A DNA stretch of 12,078 bases, taken from positions 1 to 12,078 of the forward strand of contig DASTUM010000068.1 in NCBI GenBank assembly GCA_035759665.1, read 5' to 3'. The stretch comes from Micavibrio_A sp035759665 (GTDB taxonomy: Bacteria; Pseudomonadota; Alphaproteobacteria; Micavibrionales; Micavibrionaceae). A program made the position numbers and the translations under genes. This document shows, one piece after another, positions 7,165 to 12,078 of this stretch. Below the pieces are notes generated by a model, which had not been told where the DNA came from, did no database searches, and saw only the letters and a program-made list of their open reading frames with translations. Within the stretch, counting starts at the first letter, position 1, and the number at the start of each line of letters is the position of its first letter.

Positions 7165-7968
7165 ATGAGTAAGCTTCTTTCCCATCTTCCGGCGCTCTGC
7201 AACATGGTGCGCAGGCTGGCCTGCGAGGCCGGAGACATCACGCTGGATTATTTCGAGGAAGGCATGATGCTGCCGTCCGACACGAAAGCGGACGGATCGC
7301 CCGTGACCGAAGCGGACAGGAAAGCGGAGGAATTTCTCGCCGCGTCGCTGCGGGCCGAGTTCCCCGATCTTCCCGTGGTGGGTGAGGAAGCGGCGGCGCA
7401 GGGCGCTATTCACGATCTTTCAGCGGCGGATTATTTCTGGCTGGTCGATCCGCTGGACGGAACGCGCGAATACATCGCGGGATCGCCGGAATTCACGGTC
7501 AATATCGCGCTGATCAAAAACAACGAGCCGATCCTCGGTGTAATTTACGCGCCTGCGAAAGGCGAGATGTTTTTCGCGCACGGTGAGGGAACTGCGGCGA
7601 AATGGATTGCCGAAACGGGAAACGAAAAGCGGATCAACGTGAGGAAGCCTTCACGCGGCGGCCTCGTCGTCATGGCAAGCCGTCACAGAGCGGGCAAAGC
7701 GCTCGACGATTATCTGGCTGAACACAAGGTCGAGAAGATTGTCCGGCGCGGCAGCTCGCTGAAAATCTGCGCAGTGGCCGCCGGTAAGGCGGATATTTAT
7801 CCAGGCCTCTGGGAAACATGCGAATGGGATACCGCGGCGGGGCATGCCATCCTGAGTGCCGCGGGCGGCGAGCTTGTCACGCTGGACGGGACGCCGCTTC
7901 GCTACGGGCTTAATTCTCCGCATTTTTCCAATCCTCCTTTCGTCGCGCGCAGTAAGCATCTGGCCTGA
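7165..7968 (+). CDS. cysQ: 3'(2'),5'-bisphosphate nucleotidase CysQ (inositol monophosphatase family)
   Basis: This 267-aa Mg2+-dependent phosphatase probably converts 3'-phosphoadenosine 5'-phosphate to AMP, clearing the by-product of sulfate assimilation and sulfotransfer. Metal-binding motifs of the family are all present: GEE (Glu74/Glu75), the signature VDPLDGTREY (Asp95, Asp98, Thr100) and WDTAAGHAIL with Asp222. The GTREYI continuation is the CysQ-type form, favouring CysQ over inositol monophosphatase proper, which usually has DGTxNF. The start is placed at ATG 7165, after a GGTGA element. A TTG at 7135 is an in-frame alternative adding ten residues. It diverges from the acyltransferase gene. 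No sulfate-assimilation genes are nearby, so no pathway link comes from context. Confidence 0.9.
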   Translation: MSKLLSHLPALCNMVRRLACEAGDITLDYFEEGMMLPSDTKADGSPVTEADRKAEEFLAASLRAEFPDLPVVGEEAAAQGAIHDLSAADYFWLVDPLDGTREYIAGSPEFTVNIALIKNNEPILGVIYAPAKGEMFFAHGEGTAAKWIAETGNEKRINVRKPSRGGLVVMASRHRAGKALDDYLAEHKVEKIVRRGSSLKICAVAAGKADIYPGLWETCEWDTAAGHAILSAAGGELVTLDGTPLRYGLNSPHFSNPPFVARSKHLA

Positions 7969-8028
7969 GCGGCCCGGCGGGTTTACGCAGCGCCGTATGG
8001 ATTTCAGATTCCCTATTTCTCCTGTATA

Positions 8029-8192
8029 GCGGAGCCGCATCTTTTTAAAAATGCGACCCCGCCGCACAGGTTCACCCAAGTCGCAAGGTGAGGGGGGACT
8101 TGCGCTTGCGGCTTGCCTATATTGGCATTCCTGCCTGTCGCGCACGGCGGTGATCCGTATGCGGCACGCGAAAGCGGAGAGCCGAAGGCTCT
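8029..8192. other. Hairpin-rich non-coding stretch within the 406-nt gap 7969-8374; possible structured RNA
   Basis: The gap between cysQ and the YceI gene holds no convincing gene. Several short perfect stems occur in series. GCGG 8029-8032 pairs with CCGC 8059-8062, enclosing CGCAT 8036-8040 with ATGCG 8051-8055. CAAGTC 8077-8082 pairs with GACTTG 8097-8102, an alternative to TCACC 8072-8076 with GGTGA 8087-8091. TCGCG 8138-8142 pairs with CGCGA 8167-8171, enclosing ACGG 8144-8147 with CCGT 8155-8158. AGAGCC 8178-8183 pairs with GGCTCT 8187-8192 around GAA. CTTGC occurs three times at 8099-8116. I could not match it to 6S, SRP RNA, tmRNA, RNase P RNA or a known riboswitch, and cannot decide the strand. 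The rest of the gap (8193-8321) shows only a 10-nt direct repeat (8220-8229 and 8279-8288). Confidence 0.3.
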
Positions 8193-8321
8193 GGCGGGAA
8201 ATGTCAGACTATTGGTGAGGTTTCTTGCATCGGTTCGTCTCCCATGTATCGTGCGATTATTGTTGGTTTACCGCATCTGTTTCTTGCAATCACTGTGGCC
8301 GATTTCGTTTAAAAAGTCAAG

Positions 8322-8352
8322 AAAAAACCGCGTGGAAGATGCCACGCGGTTT
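8322..8352 (-). terminator. Rho-independent terminator of the YceI gene
   Basis: On the minus strand, arms 8352-8342 and 8335-8325 pair perfectly over 11 bp around a 6-nt loop. A T-run (plus-strand A's 8322-8327) follows. It begins 22 nt after the stop codon of the leftward YceI-family gene. Confidence 0.88.
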
Positions 8353-8374
8353 GAATGGAAGAAGCGGCGAAGCT

Positions 8375-8959
8375 TTATTTAGCCTGTGCTTCCGCCTGAA
8401 TTTCCAGATCGACTTCGTCGGGAACATTCGGAATGCCGTAAGAGATTCCGAAGTCTGAGCGCTTAATCTGCGCGGTCGCGCTGAAACCGACGGCCTTCTT
8501 TTTCATCATCGGGTGTTCGCCCTGCTTGTTCAGCGTGACGTCGAGCGTGACGGGTTTCGTAATTCCGTTCAGTGTGAGGTCGCCTGTCATCTTCGCCGTT
8601 TTGTCTCCGGTCTTTTCAACTTTCGTGCTTACGAATTTCGCGGTCGGGGATTTTTCGACGTTGAAAAAATCCTTGCTCTTGAGGTGGTCGTCGAATTTCG
8701 GAATGCCGGTGGCGATCTTGTCCAGGGGGATGGTCACATCGACGGTGCTTTTTGAGATATCGGCTTCGTCGAGGACAAGCGTGCCTTCGATGTTGGAGAA
8801 AATTCCGTGGGGGAAGGAAAAGCCCATATGGCCGGCTTTCCAGATCACGCTGGTATGGGTGGTGTCGAACGCGTAGGTTTCGGGGGCGGCGTGGGCGGAA
8901 AGCGGCGCGAGGCCGAGAACGGCGCCCATGGCCAGAATTCCGAGAAATTTGCTCTTCAT
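8375..8959 (-). CDS. Secreted YceI family protein
   Basis: This 194-aa protein has a signal peptide ending at about residue 24 (AHA followed by AP), then one YceI domain to the end, a lipocalin-like beta barrel that binds a long isoprenoid or similar lipid. Family landmarks are YAFDTTHTSVIWKAGHMGFS, a FDDHLKSKDFFNVEKSP motif near the middle, and GDLTLNGITKPVTLDVTL. Length is normal. It probably acts in the periplasm. The exact role of YceI proteins is unsettled, with isoprenoid carriage and stress or acid response proposed. ATG 8959 follows AGGAGA by about seven bases. A GGTTA-N8-TAACC inverted repeat (9006-9023) upstream could be an operator, but that is weak. A strong terminator follows, so it looks like a single-gene unit. 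Confidence 0.92.
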   Translation of the reverse strand: MKSKFLGILAMGAVLGLAPLSAHAAPETYAFDTTHTSVIWKAGHMGFSFPHGIFSNIEGTLVLDEADISKSTVDVTIPLDKIATGIPKFDDHLKSKDFFNVEKSPTAKFVSTKVEKTGDKTAKMTGDLTLNGITKPVTLDVTLNKQGEHPMMKKKAVGFSATAQIKRSDFGISYGIPNVPDEVDLEIQAEAQAK

Positions 8960-9052
8960 CGAGTATCTCCTAGATTATAAAAATTGAAGTGCAGCGGGTA
9001 CAGATGGTTAACATAGGATAACCGGCAATCCTGTAAAGAGGGAAGTGCCCGC

Positions 9053-9226
9053 CTAATTGTCTTTCCACCAGCTTTTGAGCAGGGACTTTTGCTTCTTGTA
9101 AAGAAGGTATCGGTTGTAGATGGCCGGGTCTTTGGTCATGATCGTAATAAGCTCGACCGATTTTGGGTCGTCGACCTCTCCATCCACCAATGCCTGTATT
9201 TCCAGATCGCTTATTCTTTGATCCAT
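9053..9226 (-). CDS. 57-aa anti-sigma-factor-like protein without zinc motif or membrane segment
   Basis: The 57-aa acidic-then-basic protein begins MDQRISDLEIQALVDGEVDD. The LEIQALVDGEVDD stretch followed by a helix and KDPAIYNRY resembles the N-terminal helices of ECF anti-sigma factors, which typically start with a 'YVDGELD...ADP' pattern. It lacks the HxxxCxxC zinc motif and any membrane segment, and ends KSWWKDN, so it is at most a minimal sigma-binding module. That function is inference. ATG 9226 lies ten bases after a GGGGGGAGG ribosome site. A closer ATG at 9231, out of frame, opens a six-codon ORF (MLWIKE) that overlaps the start. An in-frame TTG at 9247 is a poorer start, lying ahead of the ribosome site. 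A GGAAC-N16-CGTT element upstream on this strand suggests stress-sigma control. Confidence 0.72.
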   Translation of the reverse strand: MDQRISDLEIQALVDGEVDDPKSVELITIMTKDPAIYNRYLLYKKQKSLLKSWWKDN

Positions 9227-9259
9227 AACATGCAAACCTCCCCCCAATTATAACTCAAA

Positions 9260-9284
9260 AACGTAAGATTGAAATAAAAGTTCC
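9260..9284 (-). promoter_or_regulatory. EcfG-type (general stress) promoter for the 57-aa protein
   Basis: On the minus strand GGAAC (9284-9280), a 16-nt spacer and CGTT (9263-9260) match the GGAAC-N16/17-CGTT form recognised by alphaproteobacterial EcfG sigma factors. It leaves a leader of about 27 nt before ATG 9226. A TATAAT (9252-9247) with a poor TTTCAA (9274-9269) 16 nt upstream may be a second, housekeeping promoter. Confidence 0.7.
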
Positions 9285-9299
9285 TGTTCCGGATGGAGG

Positions 9300-9324
9300 G
9301 GAACCTTTCCGGAAGCGGTGCGTT
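9300..9324 (+). promoter_or_regulatory. EcfG-type (general stress) promoter for the DUF1328 gene
   Basis: GGAAC (9300-9304), a 16-nt spacer and CGTT (9321-9324) match the EcfG promoter form, with a leader of roughly 37 nt before ATG 9368. The two GGAAC boxes of the divergent pair are separated by 15 bp. Regulation by an EcfG-like sigma is inferred from the motif. Confidence 0.75.
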
Positions 9325-9367
9325 GGCATCGTACGACAGTACTAAACGACATTTTAGGAGAGAAATT

Positions 9368-9544
9368 ATGCTTAATTGGGCATTAGGATTTTTGGTGATT
9401 GCGATTATCGCCGCCGTCCTCGGCTTTACTGGCATCGCCGGTACGGCCGTTGAAATCGCCAAGCTGATTTTCATAGTCTTTTTGGTTCTTTTCCTCATAG
9501 CCGCCGTCATGAGCGTCATCAGAGGAAAGGCGCCGCCCGTATAA
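9368..9544 (+). CDS. DUF1328 (UPF0391, YtjA-like) small membrane protein
   Basis: This 58-aa inner-membrane protein has two hydrophobic segments, about residues 4-24 and 29-50, joined by the glycine-rich GFTGIAGTAVEIAK turn. The start MLNWALGFLVIAIIAAVLGF and that turn are the hallmarks of the DUF1328/UPF0391 family, whose members are typically 50-60 aa, of unknown mechanism and often stress-associated in alphaproteobacteria. AGGAG at 9356-9360 precedes ATG 9368. An in-frame extension back to 9293 would run through the promoter and is rejected. A GGAAC-N16-CGTT element upstream and a strong terminator downstream make it a single-gene stress-type unit. Confidence 0.92.
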   Translation: MLNWALGFLVIAIIAAVLGFTGIAGTAVEIAKLIFIVFLVLFLIAAVMSVIRGKAPPV

Positions 9545-9558
9545 TTCCGGTCCATTCG

Positions 9559-9588
9559 AAAACGGCACCTGGTTCAGGTGCCGTTTTT
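9559..9588 (+). terminator. Rho-independent terminator after the DUF1328 gene
   Basis: AAAACGGCACCTG (9559-9571) pairs perfectly over 13 bp with 9575-9587 around a GTT loop and ends in five T's. It starts 14 nt after the DUF1328 stop. The A's on the other arm mean it could also work weakly leftward. Confidence 0.9.
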
Positions 9589-9651
9589 CGTTGACCTGCC
9601 GTTTTTATTCGTTACCTATAAAAACGTCCCAATTAAAAAAGATAAGATGTC

Positions 9652-11907
9652 ATGAAAAACCCCGCCTTGGTCAGAAACTTCTTTATTTTCATGCTTATTC
9701 TGGGCGCCTGTCTCGGCGGCCTCGCCTATAACACGATGCGTTCGGCGGAAAAAATCAGGGCCACGGACGTATGGGCGAACCATACGCAAAAGGTGATCAT
9801 GGAGACGCAAAAGCTCACCATGCTGGTCACCAATGTCATTTCGGTTCACCGCAATCTCGTGATTCTCAAAAAGGAGGGGGCGCAGGCGGGATACGACGAC
9901 GCCAAGGCGAAGATGTCCAACCATATCGCCATGCTGCGCGAACTGACCAAGGACAATGCGGCGCAAAACAGCCGCATGAACGAAATCGAGCATTTGTCGC
10001 TGAAGCTCAAGGACGCGCTCGATCAGAAAACGCGCGTTTTCGGGGAAGACATTTTGCCCGCGCCTTTGATGATGGATTACGACGACGTGGTCAAAATCCG
10101 CGACGATATATTCCGCCTGGCCGGCGACATGCTGGATTCCGAATACAAGCTGCTCGGCCTGCGCGAAAGAGTTGTGCAGGTCACCGTCAACCGGTATCAG
10201 GCGAGCCTTCTGATCGGCGGGCTGGTGTCAACGCTGATCATCCTGATCTTCAACTGGTATCTATTGCAGGCGCAATCGAAGGTCAGCACGGCGGAGGCGA
10301 ACCTGCGCGATTCCGAAGAGCGGCTCCGCCTCGCCATCCGCGGTTCCAATGACGGGATTTTCGACTGGAACTTCAAAACGCACCAGATTTACTGGTCGCC
10401 GCAATACAAGGCGATGCTGGGATACGACGATTCCGAGATCAGGGGGGAGGAGGAAACTTTCCGCCGCCTTCTGCATCCGGAGGACAGCGAAAGTTTCTGG
10501 GAGAACTTCAACAATTACATCAACGGCAATCTTTCGGAATTTTCCTGCGTCTTCCGCATGATACACAAATCCGGACGGCAGGTCTGGATTCACGGCCGCG
10601 GCAAAGCGCTGTTCGACGAGAACGGCCAGCCGCAGCGCTTCATCGGCGCGCACACGGACATTTCCTATATCAAGGAGCATGAGCGCCTGATCAGGGAAGA
10701 ACGCGACCGCGCCGAAAAGGCGAGCCAGGCCAAAGGCGAATTTCTGGCCCATATGAGTCATGAAATCCGCACGCCGCTCACGGCGGTGAGCGGGATCGCG
10801 GAGATTTTCAGCCAGTCTAAGAATTTTGCAGACGGCGCGCAAAAGAAGCTTGTCGAAACGCTCAAGACAAGCACGGAAAGCTTAAAAGAGCTGATTACCG
10901 ACATTCTCGATTTTTCGAAGATCGAGAGTGGGGAGATCGAGCTGCATCATCAGAAATTTTCACTGCCCGAGTTGTTCGATCAGGTCATCAGCATGATGTC
11001 GGTCAAAGCTGGCGAGAAATTCCTCGACTTCACGTTCGATTACAGCGGCATCGAGGGAACCATCTTCAACGGCGACAAGCAGCGCATCCGCCAGATCCTC
11101 ATCAACCTGATCGGCAACGCCATAAAATTTACGGAAAAAGGCTATGTCACCGTGCGCGCCCGCATAGAGCCGGTCGGCGACGCGCATATTTTGCGCATCA
11201 ATATCCAGGACAGCGGCATCGGCATTCCCGAAGCGTCCCTGCCGCATATTTTTGAAAAATTCCGTCAGGCCGACGCATCCGTTTCTCGCCGCTACGGCGG
11301 CACGGGCCTCGGCCTGCCGATCAGCAAGAGCCTCGCGGAAATCATGGGCGGAACCATCCGGGCGGAGAGCGAAGTGGGCCGCGGTTCGACGTTCTCGCTC
11401 GTCCTGCCGTTCACTTCCACGATCGCCGATCCGGAAGTCGATATGGGCGAGGTCATCCGCCTGCAAAAACTCAACGACCGTCTGAGGGCCGTCATCGGCG
11501 AGAAGAACAAGATCCTGCTGGTCGAGGATTACGAAGGCAATATCGTCGTGCTCAGCTATATCTTAAACGCCCTCGATTGCGAGTTCGACGTCGCCAAGAC
11601 GGGGCTTGAGGCGTTGCAGCTCTGGAAGGGGCATCATTACGACCTGATCCTGATGGATATCCAGATGCCGGAAATGGACGGCCTGACCGCCACACGCACC
11701 ATCCGCAAGATGGAAGAAGAGCAAAGCCTCGCCCGCACGCCGGTAATAGGCCTGACCGCTCACGCTCTCGTCGCGGACAAGCAAAAATGTATCGACGCCG
11801 GTATGGACGATTACCTGTCCAAGCCGATCATCGAGGCCGACCTGAAGGCCGCCATCCTGCGGATGCTCGAAAAACAACCCGGTTCGGGGGAGAACCAGGC
11901 TGCTTGA
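9652..11907 (+). CDS. Membrane hybrid sensor histidine kinase (CHASE3-PAS-HisKA-HATPase-REC)
   Basis: This 751-aa inner-membrane hybrid kinase should sense a signal and autophosphorylate. Transmembrane segment 1 is about residues 8-27. Residues 35-180 form an extracytoplasmic helical region resembling CHASE3 (WANHTQKV...SVHRNLVIL...LTKDNAAQNSR). Transmembrane segment 2 is about 184-206. A PAS/PAC domain spans about 222-340. HisKA has SHEIRTPL with phospho-acceptor His370. The ATPase has N box NLIGNAIKFT (Asn485, Asn489), G1 DSGIGIP (Asp520) and G2 GGTGLGL (from Gly549). The C-terminal receiver domain from about 622 has Asp626, phospho-acceptor Asp669 (LMDIQMPEMDG), Thr702 and Lys724. There is no Hpt domain, and no separate response regulator is seen. 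The start follows only a weak AAGA-type ribosome site. The signal is unknown. It is convergent with the sigma factor gene, with 31 nt between stops. Confidence 0.93.
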   Translation: MKNPALVRNFFIFMLILGACLGGLAYNTMRSAEKIRATDVWANHTQKVIMETQKLTMLVTNVISVHRNLVILKKEGAQAGYDDAKAKMSNHIAMLRELTKDNAAQNSRMNEIEHLSLKLKDALDQKTRVFGEDILPAPLMMDYDDVVKIRDDIFRLAGDMLDSEYKLLGLRERVVQVTVNRYQASLLIGGLVSTLIILIFNWYLLQAQSKVSTAEANLRDSEERLRLAIRGSNDGIFDWNFKTHQIYWSPQYKAMLGYDDSEIRGEEETFRRLLHPEDSESFWENFNNYINGNLSEFSCVFRMIHKSGRQVWIHGRGKALFDENGQPQRFIGAHTDISYIKEHERLIREERDRAEKASQAKGEFLAHMSHEIRTPLTAVSGIAEIFSQSKNFADGAQKKLVETLKTSTESLKELITDILDFSKIESGEIELHHQKFSLPELFDQVISMMSVKAGEKFLDFTFDYSGIEGTIFNGDKQRIRQILINLIGNAIKFTEKGYVTVRARIEPVGDAHILRINIQDSGIGIPEASLPHIFEKFRQADASVSRRYGGTGLGLPISKSLAEIMGGTIRAESEVGRGSTFSLVLPFTSTIADPEVDMGEVIRLQKLNDRLRAVIGEKNKILLVEDYEGNIVVLSYILNALDCEFDVAKTGLEALQLWKGHHYDLILMDIQMPEMDGLTATRTIRKMEEEQSLARTPVIGLTAHALVADKQKCIDAGMDDYLSKPIIEADLKAAILRMLEKQPGSGENQAA

Positions 11908-11908
11908 C

Positions 11909-11930
11909 GGGTAGGGGATAGGTTAGGGGG
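11909..11930 (+). other. G-tract cluster between convergent gene ends
   Basis: Four G runs (3, 4, 2 and 5 G's) separated by 2-3 nt fill the 31-nt gap between the kinase stop and the sigma factor stop. This could form a two-layer G-quadruplex on the plus strand or in the kinase mRNA. No conventional hairpin terminator is visible for either gene here. Confidence 0.3.
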
Positions 11931-11938
11931 TAAAATTA

Positions 11939-12078
11939 TCAGGCCGCCATGCGGATTGTTTCCGCATCCATCTCTTCGACGTTCGGGCCGTAGTTCGGGC
12001 TGGCGGGGCCTTCCATCAGTGCAATCAGCTGGCTGCGGGCACGGGACAAGCGGGAGCGGACGGTGCCGACCGGAATAT
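11939..12078 (-). CDS. ECF-type sigma factor, C-terminal fragment (runs off the right edge)
   Basis: On the minus strand the frame entering from the window edge encodes 45 residues and ends at TGA 11941-11939. It begins IPVGTVRSRLSRARSQL, the recognition-helix half of sigma-70 region 4.2 as seen in ECF sigma factors (IPxGTVRSRLxRAR), which contacts the -35 element. A roughly 28-residue tail (MEGPASPNYGPNVEEMD and onward) follows. The rest of the protein lies outside, so its ECF group cannot be fixed, and an EcfG identity is possible but unproven. It converges on the hybrid kinase. The anti-sigma-like protein at 9053-9226 lies 2.7 kb away on the same strand. Confidence 0.85.
   Translation of the reverse strand, partial: IPVGTVRSRLSRARSQLIALMEGPASPNYGPNVEEMDAETIRMAA

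Noticed and set aside
8176..8192. GCCGAAGG resembling the glycine riboswitch core
   Set aside because: The flanking bases form a simple AGAGCC-GAA-GGCTCT hairpin, and the other conserved glycine-riboswitch segments (such as the CTCAGGCA part) are absent.
8113..8382. 89-codon plus-strand open frame in the gap after cysQ
   Set aside because: It has no ribosome site, runs through the YceI terminator hairpin and into that gene's antisense, and shows no family resemblance.
1..12078. CRISPR arrays, tRNA/rRNA genes, insertion sequences, integrases, defence-type genes
   Set aside because: No regular repeat-spacer pattern, tRNA T-loop/anticodon layout, transposase or nuclease motif was recognised on reading both strands.

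Overview
The window looks like chromosomal DNA of an alphaproteobacterium. The genes are mostly GC-rich and protein families typical of that class are present: SapC, a YceI-type periplasmic protein, a DUF1328 small membrane protein and an ECF sigma factor. Two promoter-like sites also match the GGAAC/CGTT form used by the alphaproteobacterial general-stress sigma factor EcfG. No genus can be named from the sequence alone. No tRNA, rRNA, CRISPR array, transposase or integrase was recognised.

Layout. (a) 1-597: start of an unidentified leftward gene cut by the window edge, then an AT-richer stretch with one doubtful small ORF. (b) 598-2352: rightward long acyl-CoA dehydrogenase, whose end overlaps by 17 nt the end of a leftward gene for a secreted cysteine-rich protein (2336-2968). 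(c) 3050-4423: leftward two-gene unit, SapC-family protein followed by a small HTH/coiled-coil DNA-binding protein, closed by a terminator at 3002-3030. (d) 4617-5963: rightward UDP-glucose 6-dehydrogenase, converging on a leftward OpgC/MdoC-like membrane acyltransferase (5960-7060). The probable ugd terminator lies inside the acyltransferase coding region. (e) 7165-7968: rightward CysQ-type phosphatase, followed by about 400 nt of non-coding, hairpin-rich DNA. (f) 8375-8959: leftward secreted YceI-family protein with a strong terminator.

(g) 9053-12078 is the most interesting part. A 57-aa anti-sigma-like protein (leftward) and a 58-aa DUF1328 membrane protein (rightward) diverge from a short intergenic region. 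That region carries two back-to-back GGAAC-N16-CGTT elements, one per strand. To the right is a CHASE3-PAS hybrid histidine kinase, converging on the C-terminal end of an ECF-type sigma factor that runs off the window.

How the genes may work together. Ugd (UDP-glucuronate supply), the OpgC-like acyltransferase and SapC point to cell-envelope or surface polysaccharide work. The right end looks like a stress or envelope signalling neighbourhood: sensor kinase, sigma factor, anti-sigma-like protein and stress-type promoters. That the right-end genes form one circuit is inference from proximity and promoter motifs. There is no evidence here for a wholly new defence or mobile system.
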